A DNA stretch of 64,000 bases from Salinimonas chungwhensis DSM 16280 (GCF_000378185.1 NZ_KB899383.1:62001-126000); one strand, 5' to 3'; positions 47,192-59,704 are shown, counted from the first letter of the stretch. Made by a program: numbers and translations. The notes: generated by a model from the sequence alone, not told the origin.

Positions 47192-47425
47192 TTACAGAAT
47201 TTGATTCTCTCTCCATTCCTGGAGCTTTTTCTCTCGAACTGCCTGCTTCTCCTGTCGTGCTTTTTTGCGGTCACAGGCTTCAGGACAGTCACATGCTTTC
47301 TCAATTCCCAACGCCCCTAGTCCACCGCAACTGCCAGAGATAGTTTTACGCTGTACCATGTAACCTACCGCCATGGCTAACACCATAGCAAGAAAGAATA
47401 CAAAGGCTAAAATAAAGGTACTCAT
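47192..47425 (-). CDS. nqrM: Na+-NQR maturation factor NqrM
   Basis: 77 residues from ATG 47425 (tandem ATG at 47428). An N-terminal transmembrane helix is followed by GSCGGLGALGIEKACDCPEAC, a four-cysteine motif diagnostic of NqrM. In Vibrio, NqrM is needed to deliver iron to the NqrD/NqrE centre. A Lys/Arg/Glu helix closes the protein. It lies 21 bases after apbE on the same strand, the usual place for this gene. Confidence 0.9.
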   Translation of the reverse strand: MSTFILAFVFFLAMVLAMAVGYMVQRKTISGSCGGLGALGIEKACDCPEACDRKKARQEKQAVREKKLQEWRENQIL

Positions 47426-47446
47426 CATTACACCTTTTACCTTCTG

Positions 47447-48469
47447 TTAGTTTCTGACGTCAACCACCTGCTCAAAGGCAGATGATGTAAATTCTTCAAA
47501 TCCGTTTTCCGTTTTGCGAATCAGCAAGACGGCTAACGCTTCTTTTTCAGCAAGTGCTTTCGCCTCATCCCATCCCATCACAATAAGGGCTGTAGCAAGT
47601 CCGTCTGCGGTCATTGATGACGGTGACACCACGGTCACTGCCACCAGGTTGTGATTGATCGGTTTACCGGTTCGCGGGTCGATTAGATGGGAATACCGTT
47701 TGCCATCCTGTTCATAATAATTGCGGTAATCACCTGATGTGGCTATCGCATTGTCACCCACGGATAAAATCTTTTGCACTGCACGTTCCGTGCTCACAGG
47801 TTTTTCGATTGCAACCAACCAGTCATCACCATTTCCGCGATGCCCTCTGACGCGCATCTCTCCGCCAATTTCGACAAGAAAATTATCAATTCCTGCTTCT
47901 CGGAGTAAATTGGCGACTTCGTCTACGCCATAACCTTTGGCAATGGTAGATAAATCTACATAAACCATAGGGTGAGATTTTATTAACGCATTCTGCGTAG
48001 TGGCTATTTTATCAAGCCCTACGTATTCTCGCACGTTGTTTATTTGCTGCTCAGTGGGCACTGTTTCAGGCCGCTTATTGGGGCCGAATCCCCATAAATT
48101 AACCAGTGGACCCACGGTGATATCTAACACACCGTCGCTCATCTTACCCAGTCGCAGCGCTTCATTGACAACGGTCAGTGTATCTTCAGACACCGGATAC
48201 GATGTAGTGTAACGATTCTGGTTAAATCGTGAGAGTTCAGAACCCGTGTCATAGGTAGACATCAATGCATTTATTTCATTCAATCTTTTATCAATTTTCT
48301 GCTTCAGGCCGGCCTCAGGCTGGCTATCCTCTGGTACTACATACTTAACATTATACGTTGTACCCATAGTTTCGCCGCGCAAATGCACCACTTGCTGCTT
48401 ATCATCACTGCAGGCAAAAAGCACTGTCACCATGATCAGTAACATTAACGAATAAACTGACTTCAACAC
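47447..48469 (-). CDS. apbE: FAD:protein FMN transferase ApbE (lipoprotein)
   Basis: 340 residues. Attaches FMN by a phosphoester bond to threonines of NqrB and NqrC, from FAD, in the periplasm. A lipoprotein signal with LFAC at 17-20 anchors it. GETMGTTYNVKYV, STIAKGYGVDEVANL, EIGGEMRVRG and the C-terminal TADGLATALIVMG are family motifs. It is separated from nqrF by a strong terminator, so it may have its own promoter or depend on read-through; nqrM follows. Confidence 0.95.
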   Translation of the reverse strand: MLKSVYSLMLLIMVTVLFACSDDKQQVVHLRGETMGTTYNVKYVVPEDSQPEAGLKQKIDKRLNEINALMSTYDTGSELSRFNQNRYTTSYPVSEDTLTVVNEALRLGKMSDGVLDITVGPLVNLWGFGPNKRPETVPTEQQINNVREYVGLDKIATTQNALIKSHPMVYVDLSTIAKGYGVDEVANLLREAGIDNFLVEIGGEMRVRGHRGNGDDWLVAIEKPVSTERAVQKILSVGDNAIATSGDYRNYYEQDGKRYSHLIDPRTGKPINHNLVAVTVVSPSSMTADGLATALIVMGWDEAKALAEKEALAVLLIRKTENGFEEFTSSAFEQVVDVRN

Positions 48470-48481
48470 TTCATTTCCTCA

Positions 48482-48511
48482 AACAAAAAAAGGGGCGTCG
48501 CCGCCCCTTTA
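48482..48511 (-). terminator. Rho-independent terminator after nqrF
   Basis: Stem AAAGGGGCG/CGCCCCTTT (48489-48497, 48502-48510), with a T-tract on the minus strand below 48490. It lies between nqrF and apbE. Confidence 0.85.
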
Positions 48512-48529
48512 TCACTTCAGTTGTTCGAC

Positions 48530-49759
48530 CTACCCGCCGAAATCATCAAGCATGATATTTTCGTCTTCAACACCCAGGTCTTTTAGCATATTAATAACTG
48601 CTGCATTCATCATAGGTGGACCGCACATGTAATATTCACAATCTTCAGGCGCCGGATGGTCCTTCAGATAGTTTTCCAGCAATACCTGGTGAATGAATCC
48701 GGTGTCGCCTTCCCAGTTATCCTCTGGCTGAGGATCAGAAAGCGCTACATGCCATTCAAAGTTATCATTTTCTTCGGCGAGTTCATCGAAATCTTCACTA
48801 TAGAACATCTCGCGCAATGAACGAGCACCGTACCAGAATGAAATCTTACGATCGGTTTTAATCCGACGAAGCTGATCGAAAATATGTGAACGCATTGGAG
48901 CCATGCCTGCACCCCCGCCCACGAAAATCATCTCATTGTCAGTATCTTTGGCATAAAACTCACCAAATGGGCCTGAAATCGTAGCTTTATCACCTTCTTT
49001 CAGGCTCCAGATGTACGATGACATTTTACCCGCCGGCAAACTTAAGTTATTTGGCGGTGGCGTAGCAATACGCACATTCAGCATTATGATGCCTTCTTCT
49101 TCGGGATAGTTCGCCATCGAATAAGCGCGAATTACCTCTTCATCGACTTTTGATTCAATGTCGAAGAAACCAAAGCGTTCCCAGTCGCCATGATACTCAT
49201 CAGGAATATCATAATCTTTATACTTAACATGATGGGGTGGCGCCTCGATCTGGATATAACCACCGGCACGAAACGGTACACTTTCACCGTTTGGAATCTT
49301 CAGCTTCAATTCTTTGATAAAGGTAGCCTGGTTTTCGTTAGAAATAACTTCACAGTCCCACTTCTTAATACCAAAGACTTCTTCTGGCAGTTCAATTTCC
49401 ATGTCTTGTTTGACTGCAACCTGACAGGATAAACGGCAACCTTCCCGTGCTTCGCGTTTAGTGATGTGATCAAGCTCAGTGGGCAACACATCGCCGCCAC
49501 CTGACTTAACATCTACCCGGCACTGACCACACGAGCCGCCGCCGCCACAGGCAGATGACACGAAGATACCTGCTTCAGCTAATGCCCCAAGCAGTTTACC
49601 ACCTGGTTGTGTCTTGATGGCCTTGTCCGGATCATCGTTTATCAGGATTTCTACATCACCACTGGGTACCAGTTTTGACTTGGCGAACATGATGATAAAA
49701 ACCAGCGCCAGTACGATGACAATAAACATGCCGACACCAAGGAATATTTCAATACTCAT
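48530..49759 (-). CDS. nqrF: Na+-NQR subunit F (NADH dehydrogenase, 2Fe-2S, FAD)
   Basis: 409 residues. The electron entry subunit: one N-terminal transmembrane helix, a 2Fe-2S ferredoxin domain with Cys71, Cys77, Cys80 and Cys112, then a ferredoxin-reductase domain with the FAD motif [11 protein letters not shown] and the NADH motif [12 protein letters not shown]. Accepts hydride from NADH and passes electrons to NqrD/E. Last of the six structural genes, 19 bases after nqrE. Confidence 0.97.
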   Translation of the reverse strand: MSIEIFLGVGMFIVIVLALVFIIMFAKSKLVPSGDVEILINDDPDKAIKTQPGGKLLGALAEAGIFVSSACGGGGSCGQCRVDVKSGGGDVLPTELDHITKREAREGCRLSCQVAVKQDMEIELPEEVFGIKKWDCEVISNENQATFIKELKLKIPNGESVPFRAGGYIQIEAPPHHVKYKDYDIPDEYHGDWERFGFFDIESKVDEEVIRAYSMANYPEEEGIIMLNVRIATPPPNNLSLPAGKMSSYIWSLKEGDKATISGPFGEFYAKDTDNEMIFVGGGAGMAPMRSHIFDQLRRIKTDRKISFWYGARSLREMFYSEDFDELAEENDNFEWHVALSDPQPEDNWEGDTGFIHQVLLENYLKDHPAPEDCEYYMCGPPMMNAAVINMLKDLGVEDENIMLDDFGG

Positions 49760-49778
49760 CTTTACGCTCCTTAGCTAA

Positions 49779-50387
49779 TTACAGCGCTATACCGGTGAAC
49801 GACTGGAAGCCCAGCGCCATCAATCCGGCAATCATAAATACGGAGCCAAGCCCGCGCACACCTTCAGGCATATCCGCGTACTTCAGTTTTTCGCGAACTG
49901 CAGCCAGCAGCACGATAGCAATCGCCCAGCCAACACCAGAGCCGACACCGTAAACCACACTTTCAGTAAAGTTGTACTCTCGCTGCACAGCAAACGCCAC
50001 ACCACCAAAGATAGCGCAGTTAACCGTAATCAGGGGCAGGAAAATACCTAATGCGTTATAAAGCGCAGGGAAGAACTTATCCAGACTCATTTCAAGAATT
50101 TGTACCAGCGCAGCAATAACGCCGATAAAGGTAAGAAAGTTCAAAAAGCTAAGGTCTGCATCGGGAAAGCCAGCCCAGGCCAGCGCGCCTGGCGCGAGGA
50201 TATTTACATAAATAACCTGGTTGACCGGAACCGAGATACCCAGCACTACAACAACTGCCGCGCCAAGACCCATGGCTGTTTTCACTTTCTTGGAAACCGC
50301 CAAAAATGTACACATTCCAAGAAACAATGACAACGCCATGTTTTCAATAAAAATTGAGCGAACAAATAGAGAAATATAATGTTCCAC
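49779..50387 (-). CDS. nqrE: Na+-NQR subunit E
   Basis: 202 residues, six transmembrane helices ([20 protein letters not shown] start; [19 protein letters not shown] near the end). With NqrD it forms an inverted-repeat pair holding the membrane iron centre; the conserved cysteines are in MCTFLAV and VNCAIFGG. Three bases separate it from nqrD. Confidence 0.97.
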   Translation of the reverse strand: MEHYISLFVRSIFIENMALSLFLGMCTFLAVSKKVKTAMGLGAAVVVVLGISVPVNQVIYVNILAPGALAWAGFPDADLSFLNFLTFIGVIAALVQILEMSLDKFFPALYNALGIFLPLITVNCAIFGGVAFAVQREYNFTESVVYGVGSGVGWAIAIVLLAAVREKLKYADMPEGVRGLGSVFMIAGLMALGFQSFTGIAL

Positions 50388-50390
50388 GTT

Positions 50391-51023
50391 TTACTCCTTA
50401 GGCTCTACTTGCTCTGGACGGATTGTGCGGATAAACCACACCATGCCACCGATCAGGAAGAACGAGCTAAATGGCAGGATTAACAGACCATTACCCTGAT
50501 ACCAGCCACCATTTTGGACAACCGGCAGAATTTCAAAGCCAAGAATCGTACCAAAACCAAACAGCTCTTTGACTATCCCGATACAAATAAGTATGAACGA
50601 GTAGCCCAAACCGTTGCCAAGTCCATCCAGGAAGCTTAAAAGAGGCGGACTCTTCATTGCGTAAGCTTCAGCGCGTCCCATAACAATACAGTTAGTAATG
50701 ATCAAGCCAACAAATACAGAGAGCTGTTTAGACACCTCGTAGGTATAAGCCCGCAGTATTTGATCCACCACAATTACCAGCGACGCGATAATCGTCATCT
50801 GAATGATGATTCGAACGCTGGATGGTATCTGATTTCGAATAAGCGAAATAAACAAATTTGAAAATGACACTACGGTGGTAAGTGCCAGGGACATCACTAA
50901 TGCTGTTTCAAGCTTGGTCGTAATCGCCAATGCTGAACAGATACCCAATACCTGTAAGGCAATCGGGTTGTTGTCGAGAATCGGTCCAAAGAGGACCTTT
51001 TTCATTTCTTTTGCGTCTGCCAC
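50391..51023 (-). CDS. nqrD: Na+-NQR subunit D
   Basis: 210 residues, six transmembrane helices. [18 protein letters not shown] and [19 protein letters not shown] contain the conserved cysteines that, with those of NqrE, bind the iron cofactor. Same fold as NqrE and RnfE. Coupled within the operon between nqrC and nqrE. Confidence 0.97.
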   Translation of the reverse strand: MADAKEMKKVLFGPILDNNPIALQVLGICSALAITTKLETALVMSLALTTVVSFSNLFISLIRNQIPSSVRIIIQMTIIASLVIVVDQILRAYTYEVSKQLSVFVGLIITNCIVMGRAEAYAMKSPPLLSFLDGLGNGLGYSFILICIGIVKELFGFGTILGFEILPVVQNGGWYQGNGLLILPFSSFFLIGGMVWFIRTIRPEQVEPKE

Positions 51024-51034
51024 GATAATACCCC

Positions 51035-51799
51035 TTATGACCGCCAGGCTTGATTTTTCAGAAACTCACCAAAGCCTTGCTCACCAGCCCAGTAACGAAT
51101 TGTATTTTCAACGCCATTACTTGTCAGTGTAGCGCCAGATAATGCATCAATTTCGTATGGGTCGCTTGGGTCAGCGCTTTTAGTAACATCAATGGCTACT
51201 TCACCGTTATTATATAGCTTTTTGCCATCCCACTGTTCCTGCCAGCTTGGGTTTTGTACTTCACCACCCAATCCCGGTGTTTCAGCTTGCTGGTAATAAA
51301 TAAGTTCTCGGATTGTTTTGCCATCAGCATCGACTGCCAGAAAGCCATACATGAGATCCCACAGACCGCTGCCGTGTACAGGCAGAATCACACGAGTCAC
51401 ATTATCGCTTTCATCTTTTACCAGCCATACACTGGCAACGTTCGCCCGACGCTGGAAACCCACATTACTATTTTCAACCGTTTTGCTCATTTCAGTTTGC
51501 TTAGCGGCCTTGTACATATCGTAATCAGGAGCTGGTTGGTCAGTAAACTGGCCTGTCGCTAAGTCAACATATCGACGCTCAACCTTTTCCTCATAGGTAG
51601 AGCGGATTGTATCGCTGCTCATCCCTGATTCATATAAACCCGCTGCAGTAAGAATGTTGGTTTGTTTGTCCAGTTCTTTATTTGCCTGTTGTATCTGGCG
51701 CAGGCCTACCGCCGCACCAGAAACCACAATAGAACACACCAGACAGACCGCAACAACTACGCCTACGGTCTTTGCAAGAGATTCTTTTTTAGCTGACAC
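51035..51799 (-). CDS. nqrC: Na+-NQR subunit C (covalent FMN)
   Basis: 254 residues: one N-terminal transmembrane helix and a periplasmic FMN-binding domain. SGATLTS carries Thr224, the residue that ApbE flavinylates. [18 protein letters not shown] is conserved. It overlaps the end of nqrB by 11 bases. Confidence 0.97.
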   Translation of the reverse strand: MSAKKESLAKTVGVVVAVCLVCSIVVSGAAVGLRQIQQANKELDKQTNILTAAGLYESGMSSDTIRSTYEEKVERRYVDLATGQFTDQPAPDYDMYKAAKQTEMSKTVENSNVGFQRRANVASVWLVKDESDNVTRVILPVHGSGLWDLMYGFLAVDADGKTIRELIYYQQAETPGLGGEVQNPSWQEQWDGKKLYNNGEVAIDVTKSADPSDPYEIDALSGATLTSNGVENTIRYWAGEQGFGEFLKNQAWRS

Positions 51800-52994
51800 G
51801 AGCTATCCTCCGCTTAATATTGCTTTGCGCGACAAAATAGTCGAACAGTGGCGCCCATAGATTGACAAACAGAATCGCCAACATAACGCCTTCCGGGAAG
51901 GCAGGATTCAACACACGAATCAATACCGTCATAAACCCTACAGAGATACCAAAGGCCCATTTTCCGGTGTTGGTAAATGCAGCAGAAACCGGGTCTGTGG
52001 CCATAAAGAACATTGCGAACGCCAGGCCGCCAACCACAAAGTGGAAATGTGCCGGCATCGCGAACATGGCATTGGTATCACTGCCAATAAGATTCAGCAA
52101 CGTAGCAAAGAAGGCAACTCCCAACGCCACCCCTGAAACAATTCGCCAGCTGGCTATGCCCATATAAATGATAACCAGACCACCAATCATGATAGCAAGC
52201 GTAGAAACCTCGCCCGCTGAACCAGGAATGGCACCAAGGAAAGAGTTCCACCACAAATCCATATTGGTGTAATCCATTTCACCAGAAGCAGCTTTATTCA
52301 GCCAGGTCGCGCCTGAGTAGCCATCTGCAGCAACCCATACTGTGTCGCCGGTGATTTGCGCAGGGTATGCAAAGTACAGAAAAGCGCGCCCCGACAAAGC
52401 AGGATTCAGGAAGTTTCTTCCGGTCCCACCAAATACTTCTTTGGCTATAACCACACCAAAAGTAATACCCAGTGCTACCTGCCAAAGCGGGATAGTCGCC
52501 GGTAATGTCAAAGCAAATAGCACTGAGGTAACGAAGAAACCTTCATTTACTTCGTGCTTACGTACTGATGCAAAAAGTACTTCCCAAAAGCCACCTACAA
52601 TAAACGTAGTTGCATAGATGGGTAGCCAGAAACAAGCGCCGTAAAACATCAGCGTTGCCCATCCGGCGTCCGGGCCAAGCTGGCCACCCAATGCCGCGAA
52701 TAATCCAGCCTGCCATGCGTCAGGCAAGGTGCCTGCACCGGCGGCGATAGCTTGGTTCGCCTGGTTACCAATGTTGTACATGCCGTAGAACATTGCCGGG
52801 AATGTTGCCATCCAGACGGTGATCATAATTCGCTTCAGATCGATACTGTCACGAACATGAGTGCTGGCTTTATTAACTTTACCTGGCGTATAAAAAATAG
52901 TTGCTGCTGCTTCATACAGTGCATACCATTTTTCGTGTTTTCCGCCTGGCTCGAAGTTTGGTTCGATTTTTTCTAAATACGCTTTCAAACCCAT
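51789..52994 (-). CDS. nqrB: Na+-NQR subunit B (covalent FMN, sodium channel)
   Basis: 401 residues, about ten transmembrane helices. GYSGATW holds Thr230, the FMN attachment site. The [22 protein letters not shown] block and [18 protein letters not shown] are family hallmarks. NqrB conducts Na+, binds riboflavin and contributes the quinone site. Placed 3 bases after nqrA. Confidence 0.97.
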   Translation of the reverse strand: MGLKAYLEKIEPNFEPGGKHEKWYALYEAAATIFYTPGKVNKASTHVRDSIDLKRIMITVWMATFPAMFYGMYNIGNQANQAIAAGAGTLPDAWQAGLFAALGGQLGPDAGWATLMFYGACFWLPIYATTFIVGGFWEVLFASVRKHEVNEGFFVTSVLFALTLPATIPLWQVALGITFGVVIAKEVFGGTGRNFLNPALSGRAFLYFAYPAQITGDTVWVAADGYSGATWLNKAASGEMDYTNMDLWWNSFLGAIPGSAGEVSTLAIMIGGLVIIYMGIASWRIVSGVALGVAFFATLLNLIGSDTNAMFAMPAHFHFVVGGLAFAMFFMATDPVSAAFTNTGKWAFGISVGFMTVLIRVLNPAFPEGVMLAILFVNLWAPLFDYFVAQSNIKRRIARVS

Positions 52995-52997
52995 GAC

Positions 52998-54338
52998 TTA
53001 ACCCTCTTTCTCAATAGTGGTCAATACATTGCGTAGAATCGGACCATAATTATATTTGCCAGGGCACACATAGGTGCACAGTGCTAAATCTTCTTCATCC
53101 AACTCAAGGCAACCCAACGTCTGAGCACTGTCTGTATCACCTGCTATTAAATCTCTTAATAACAAAACAGGCAGGATATCCAGAGGCATAACGCGTTCAT
53201 AGTGACTACCAATCGGCACCATAGAACGCTCGGAACCGTTGGTGGTTGTTGTCATTGCAAACTTCTGATTTGTGACGTGACCGGCATAGGCACGGGTAAC
53301 AGAATGCTTATCTTTACCAGGTGCCAGCCAGCCAAAGAGCTTTTTCTCGCGACCTTCTCTAAGTGCCGAAACCTGGGTGTGGAAACGGCCCAAAAAGGCG
53401 TGAACACCCTGTGCAGTGGTGCCGTTGAGTACAGAACCAGAGATGACCCGTACTTCGCCATCGTCAATCTCATTTGCGGTTAACTCGTCAAGGTCTGCAC
53501 CAATTAAGGTCCGGACCAGACGCGGCTTTTTCGCTCCTGGACCACCCAGGGCAATCACCCGGCGATTATCCAGCTCACCGGTGGTAAGCAAAGCGCCAAC
53601 GGCCATAACATCCTGGTAATTGATATGCCAGACTGTTTTAGCGTTACCCACTGCATCAAGATGGTGGATGTGTGTGCCCGGCAGACCAGCCGGATGTGGG
53701 CCGCCGAACTCTTCAACATCTACTTTTGCATTGCCGGTAGCAACATCTGCTCCCGGTGCTTTGCATACAAACACTTTACCACCACTTAACGCAGTAAGTG
53801 CCTGTAGACCATTGATAAAATCCTCTTCGCGCTCTTTAATGATAATCTGCGGATCAGCAGCCAGCGGGCTGGTATCCATTGCAGTTACAAAAATTGAATG
53901 CGGCGTCGAGTCTAACGCGGGCGACTTGCTGAACGGCCGGGTTCTGAACGCTGTCCACATCCCGGAATCTACCAGTACCTGCTGTAGATCTTCCCGTGAC
54001 GTTTCGGCCAGTTTATCCGCTGGAATCTTGTCAAAGGTAACCGCTTCGTCACCTTCAACTTTAATTACAACAGACTGAAGAACGCGCCTGGCACCACGGT
54101 TTACCTCTACCACCTCACCGGCAGCCGGGGCAGTGAATTTAACACCAGGATTCTTTTTATCCTCAAAAAGAATCTGGCCCTTTTTCACTCTGTCACCCGT
54201 CTGGATGTGCATGGTAGGACGCATACCCACATATTCTTCGCCCAGAATGGCGACGCGCGTTGCAGTATTTCCGTCGGAAATTTTCTGCTCTGGCGCCCCC
54301 TTAATTGGGAGGTCGAGACCTTTCTTGATTTTAATCAT
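52998..54338 (-). CDS. nqrA: Na+-NQR subunit A
   Basis: 446 residues from ATG 54338, the family start [14 protein letters not shown]; the frame is open to 54395 but those residues are not conserved. Cytoplasmic subunit related to RnfC without its iron-sulfur clusters; it contributes to quinone binding. [18 protein letters not shown] and [18 protein letters not shown] are recognisable. First gene of the operon; the promoter lies in the 377-base region before the fabV terminator. Confidence 0.97.
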   Translation of the reverse strand: MIKIKKGLDLPIKGAPEQKISDGNTATRVAILGEEYVGMRPTMHIQTGDRVKKGQILFEDKKNPGVKFTAPAAGEVVEVNRGARRVLQSVVIKVEGDEAVTFDKIPADKLAETSREDLQQVLVDSGMWTAFRTRPFSKSPALDSTPHSIFVTAMDTSPLAADPQIIIKEREEDFINGLQALTALSGGKVFVCKAPGADVATGNAKVDVEEFGGPHPAGLPGTHIHHLDAVGNAKTVWHINYQDVMAVGALLTTGELDNRRVIALGGPGAKKPRLVRTLIGADLDELTANEIDDGEVRVISGSVLNGTTAQGVHAFLGRFHTQVSALREGREKKLFGWLAPGKDKHSVTRAYAGHVTNQKFAMTTTTNGSERSMVPIGSHYERVMPLDILPVLLLRDLIAGDTDSAQTLGCLELDEEDLALCTYVCPGKYNYGPILRNVLTTIEKEG

Positions 54339-54717
54339 ATGTAATCGCACTACTCTAATAGAAGAACTCTTTTGCATGACCGAACAGCATCGCACCCTTC
54401 AGTACGCAACCATGCAAAAGAACTCTGTGTTACCGCTCTAAACCGTGCTCTACATGCACATGCAGCACTGCGAACAATGCTGGTAACCGTCTGTTTAATA
54501 AAGATATTGTTATTATAGAGCCGGCTCTGAGAACAGGTAACCCGAGAGACCTGTCGCCCGTGACCGTGAAGCAAGGGTAGAATAACCCCCACCTAATTTC
54601 GGGATTTTAACATTATCCACCCACGTTTCGCTACGCATATAATGGATAAACCAGAAATTTTGTTAAAAATGCCCGTAAATTTATCGCTTAATGATTATAC
54701 AACAAATGCTTAGCAGT
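54339..54717. other. nqr operon upstream region
   Basis: About 380 bases with no supportable gene. It must contain the nqr promoter; on the minus strand several AT-rich hexamers occur but no pair is convincing. A long 5' leader is possible. Confidence 0.4.
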
Positions 54718-54745
54718 AAAAAAGCCGACATTTCTGTCGGCTTTT
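54718..54745 (-). terminator. Rho-independent terminator of fabV
   Basis: Stem AAAAAGCCGACA/TGTCGGCTTTTT with a four-base loop (centre 54731-54734). It isolates fabV from the nqr operon on the same strand. Confidence 0.9.
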
Positions 54746-54751
54746 TAATGT

Positions 54752-55930
<1,179 letters not shown>

Positions 55931-56059
55931 AATCTACGTCCTTTACTCAGTGTGCGAGTATTGTAAACACGTGCTGCCGTTTAACAACTCGGAGCACCTG
56001 ACTGGCACATTTTTATCGGGGTATGGAAGAACAGTATATACGAGTAGGCGGGTGGGTAA

Positions 56060-56092
56060 AAATAAACAGAAACGGCTGCGAGCCGCTTCTGT
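56060..56092 (-). terminator. Rho-independent terminator of fklB
   Basis: A 10-bp stem with one G-T pair (56068-56077 with 56081-56090, core CGGCT/AGCCG). On the minus strand it runs into GTTTATTTTTAC. Confidence 0.75.
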
Positions 56093-56105
56093 CAGTTGCA
56101 GACTA

Positions 56106-56726
56106 TTATGATAATACGTCTAACAGCTCTACATCGAAGACCAGTGTGCTGTAAGGAGCAATCGCACCACCTGCGCCCTGCTCACCATAAGCAAGTTCGT
56201 GGGGCACATATAAGCGCCATTTTGACCCTTCAGTCATCATTTGCAAGGCTTCTGTCCAGCCTTTAATCACACCATTTACCGGGAACTCAGCAGGTTGCCC
56301 ACGCTCATAGGAGCTATCAAACATTTTGCCGTCCAGTAATGTGCCGTGATAGTGAACACGCACTGTACTATCCGCTTCAGGCGATTTGCCTTCACCCGTT
56401 TCAACAACTTCGTACTGCAGCCCTGTGTCCGTTACAGTGATTTCTTCGCGCTGAGCATTTTCTGCCAGAAACTTTTCACCTTCTTCAATCAAAGCTTTGC
56501 TCTGTTCAGCTTTGGCGGCTTGCATACGCTCATGAATTTCACCAAAGGCATTGCGTAATGTGTTGTTATCTACGTGTGGCGTTTCACCGGCAAAAGCATG
56601 ACGTAAGCCTTCTGCGACTGCATCAATATCCATGCCGTCAAAAGGGTTGGATTTAAGCTGTTCGCCCATTTGAAAGCCAACGCCATAACTCGCCTGGGTT
56701 TCAACCGTGGTATATTTATCGGACAC
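56106..56726 (-). CDS. fklB: FKBP-type peptidyl-prolyl isomerase FklB
   Basis: 206 residues, the same length as E. coli FklB. The N-terminal dimerisation helices (ASYGVGFQMGEQL, VAEGLRHAFAG) are followed by the FKBP domain: VRVHYHGTLLDGKMFDSSYERGQP-type strand (ends VRVHYHG and SYERGQP), FPVNGVIKGWTEALQ and LVFDVELL. It has no signal peptide, so it is probably cytoplasmic. Catalyses proline cis-trans isomerisation in protein folding. Confidence 0.93.
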   Translation of the reverse strand: MSDKYTTVETQASYGVGFQMGEQLKSNPFDGMDIDAVAEGLRHAFAGETPHVDNNTLRNAFGEIHERMQAAKAEQSKALIEEGEKFLAENAQREEITVTDTGLQYEVVETGEGKSPEADSTVRVHYHGTLLDGKMFDSSYERGQPAEFPVNGVIKGWTEALQMMTEGSKWRLYVPHELAYGEQGAGGAIAPYSTLVFDVELLDVLS

Positions 56727-56958
56727 AATTTCTCCTGAAAGTTAATTACAAGTTTTGCTCGCTTTTTACACAGCAATAGACATTTTCACCATTTAAAAAG
56801 CGGTAACGCGATAATTGTACCATACCGTGTGTTTCCTTGCTTCAGGGTGGTATTTTTTGATAATGATCGCTTTAGGCAAAACATCTTTATAACGTCTAGA
56901 GGTTAGACAAGCGGGTCGCTACGCAGTAAGGTGACAAGCATGCAAGCAGGAGGATGCC

Positions 56959-59580
56959 ATGCAATCACACTATGATTCAGAACTTAAAGATACAGTGAGA
57001 TACCTGGGAACGGTCCTGGGTGAAACCATCAAATCAGAGCTAGGCCAGGAGTGGCTTGACCGGATAGAACAGATCAGGCTGGACGGTCGCGCCTCTTATC
57101 AGGGCGAAAGCAGTAGCAGTGAAAATCTGAAAGAAACTTTCAGAGATTTATCAGATAAAGATCTATTGACCGTAGGCAGAGCGTTCGCACAGTTTCTGAA
57201 CCTGGGCAATATCGCTGAGCAGGAATTCAACAGCGCAATGAATGTTGATGCTTCCATGGATGCGTTGTTTGAACATTTGGACAAAGCACAACTGTCGGCA
57301 GAAAATGTTCATAAAGCGGTCAGTAAACTTAATATTGACCTGGTACTGACTGCACATCCAACAGAAGTAACCCGTCGCACCCTTATTCACAAACATAAAG
57401 AGCTAGCCAGCTGTTTACAGAGCATTCATCAGGAAAGTCTTGGTGAACACGAGCGGCAACGCGTAGAGACTCGCATTGCCGATCTCATCAGCCAGGCCTG
57501 GCACACCGAGGAGATTCGATCTGAGCGTCCGACGCCGGTAGACGAAGCACGCTGGGGTTTTTCGGTTATCGAAAATTCGTTATGGGAAGCGGTACCGGAA
57601 TTCCTGCGGGAGCTTGATGAGCGCCTGCAAAAAGATTATGACGTAAACTTGCCGCTGGACTCAGCGCCGGTGCGTTTCGGCTCGTGGATGGGCGGAGATC
57701 GCGACGGTAACCCGTTTGTGACGGCAAAACTCACCGAACAGGTTCTTTATCTGGCGCGCAAGCGCGCTGCAAAGTTGTTTGCACAGGACTTTGACCGTCT
57801 CCAGGTTGAACTGTCTATGTTTGACTGCAGTGATGAGATGCGCGACGTTGTAGGTGACTCCAATGAGCCTTATCGAGCATTGTTGCGACCGCTGGTGCGT
57901 CAGCTTACTGCTACACGAGACGGCATTAATGACTTTTTGGCGGGCAAAAATGTTGACCAGAGCCAGTGGATTAGCGATAACGATGAACTGCTGGATCCAC
58001 TCCTGCTGTGTTACGACTCATTGTGCAAATGTGGAATGAAAGTGACGGCCGACGGCCTGTTGCTGGATACTATCCGTCGCATTCGCTGTTTCGGAGTACA
58101 CTTGTTGCGGCTGGATGTTCGTCAGGATTCAGAACGTCACGCAGATGTATTGAGCGAAATAACCCGCTATCTGGGACTGGGTGACTATGCGCAATGGAGC
58201 GAAGATGATAAGCAAGCATTTTTGCTTCGAGAGCTATCTTCCAAACGCCCGCTCTTCCCCGCCCAGTGGAACGCATCTGACGATGTTAAAGAGGTGCTCG
58301 ACACCTGTAAGGTTATCGCAAAGCACAGTAAAAATGGATTTGGCATTTATATTATTTCTATGGCCAGCGAGCCGTCAGATGTCATGGCCGTACAACTGTT
58401 GTTGCAAGAATCTGGCGTAGACTGGCCGATGCCGGTCGCTCCACTTTTCGAAACCCTGGATGACCTGAATAACTCGCCGGATGTTATGCGCAAGCTGCTA
58501 TCCATCGACTGGTATCGTGGCTATGTTAAAGGTCGTCAGTTTATCATGATAGGCTACTCTGATTCGGCCAAAGATGCGGGAGCGCTGGCTGCCGGCTGGG
58601 CCCAGTACGAATCTCAGGAAGCCCTGGTAAAACTTGCCGAAGAGTTTGATGTTCAGCTGACACTTTTCCACGGCCGCGGCGGCACCATTGGACGCGGCGG
58701 ACTGCCAGCACACGCAGCCATTCACTCACAACCGCCGGGTTCACTTGAGGGCGGTTTCAGGGTCACCGAACAGGGTGAGACTATCCGTTATAAATTTGGT
58801 ATGCCCCGACTGGCTAAGCGCAGTCTTGGGATTTATGCCAGCGCCATTATCGAAGCGATGTTGTTCCCGCCCCCGGAGCCCAAGCCAGAGTGGCGCGAGC
58901 TGATTACGAAAATGGCGGCCAAGGGGCGTGATAATTATCGCGGCACAGTCAGACAGGATGAAGATTTTGTACCCTATTTCCGGGTCGCTACCCCGGAACA
59001 GGAATTGGGTAAGTTGCCGCTTGGAAGCCGACCTTCCAAGCGTAAACCCCAGGGCGGTATTGAGAGTTTACGCGCTATACCGTGGATTTTTGCATGGGCC
59101 CAAACCCGTTTAGTCTTACCTTCCTGGTTAGGTGTCATGCGTGCTATCGATGAAGTGAAAGCTGAATCCGATGAGAAAGTTGTGGCCGAGATGTTTAGTG
59201 AGTGGCCATTCTATCGCTCGCGACTGTCCATGCTTGATATGGTATTTCACAAAGCCGACCCACGTATCAGCGCGGCTTATGATGAGCGGTTGGTGCCGCA
59301 GGAGTTGGCCCATTTTGGTAAAGCACTGCGTGAGGAGCTGTCCCAAAGCATCGATTCGCTGTTAAAGCTTACGGGTCAGCCAGATATCATGTATCAGGAC
59401 CCTGAAGGCAAAGAGTCGATGAACATTCGTGCTGCTTATCTGCAGCCGCTGCATTATTTGCAAATCGAACTGCTGGATCGAATTAGAAAAGCAGGTGATG
59501 ACGCTCATAATACCTCACTGGAACAAGCCATGATGGTGACCATTGCAGGTATTGCCATAGGTATGCGCAATACGGGTTAA
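56959..59580 (+). CDS. ppc: Phosphoenolpyruvate carboxylase
   Basis: 873 residues. Makes oxaloacetate from PEP and bicarbonate, refilling the TCA cycle. VLTAHPTEVTRRT has the catalytic His; GYSDSAKDAG, FHGRGGTIGRGG and the C-terminal MRNTG are the other active-site and allosteric-site motifs. AGGAGG lies 4-5 bases before an out-of-frame ATG and 6 further from the true ATG at 56959. It ends at a strong terminator. Confidence 0.97.
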   Translation: MQSHYDSELKDTVRYLGTVLGETIKSELGQEWLDRIEQIRLDGRASYQGESSSSENLKETFRDLSDKDLLTVGRAFAQFLNLGNIAEQEFNSAMNVDASMDALFEHLDKAQLSAENVHKAVSKLNIDLVLTAHPTEVTRRTLIHKHKELASCLQSIHQESLGEHERQRVETRIADLISQAWHTEEIRSERPTPVDEARWGFSVIENSLWEAVPEFLRELDERLQKDYDVNLPLDSAPVRFGSWMGGDRDGNPFVTAKLTEQVLYLARKRAAKLFAQDFDRLQVELSMFDCSDEMRDVVGDSNEPYRALLRPLVRQLTATRDGINDFLAGKNVDQSQWISDNDELLDPLLLCYDSLCKCGMKVTADGLLLDTIRRIRCFGVHLLRLDVRQDSERHADVLSEITRYLGLGDYAQWSEDDKQAFLLRELSSKRPLFPAQWNASDDVKEVLDTCKVIAKHSKNGFGIYIISMASEPSDVMAVQLLLQESGVDWPMPVAPLFETLDDLNNSPDVMRKLLSIDWYRGYVKGRQFIMIGYSDSAKDAGALAAGWAQYESQEALVKLAEEFDVQLTLFHGRGGTIGRGGLPAHAAIHSQPPGSLEGGFRVTEQGETIRYKFGMPRLAKRSLGIYASAIIEAMLFPPPEPKPEWRELITKMAAKGRDNYRGTVRQDEDFVPYFRVATPEQELGKLPLGSRPSKRKPQGGIESLRAIPWIFAWAQTRLVLPSWLGVMRAIDEVKAESDEKVVAEMFSEWPFYRSRLSMLDMVFHKADPRISAAYDERLVPQELAHFGKALREELSQSIDSLLKLTGQPDIMYQDPEGKESMNIRAAYLQPLHYLQIELLDRIRKAGDDAHNTSLEQAMMVTIAGIAIGMRNTG

Positions 59581-59600
59581 ACCTGATTTACGTTATTTTC

Positions 59601-59630
59601 AAGCCGGCCTTAGTGCCGGCTTTTTTTATT
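59601..59630 (+). terminator. Rho-independent terminator of ppc
   Basis: An 8-bp stem AAGCCGGC/GCCGGCTT (59601-59608, 59615-59622) with a six-base loop, continuing as T-run. Confidence 0.9.
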
Positions 59631-59704
59631 TTACACCCCGCTCATGAACTTTTTGCCTGTTCCCACGGGTACATAGTGAGTAACTAATAAAAAAGGAAAC
59701 GCAA

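Noticed and set aside
47077-47343. Plus-strand 88-residue frame
   Set aside because: Overlaps nqrM in antisense; the nqrM cysteine motif is diagnostic.
53620-54441. Plus-strand frames over nqrA
   Set aside because: Shadows of a well-conserved gene in the opposite strand.
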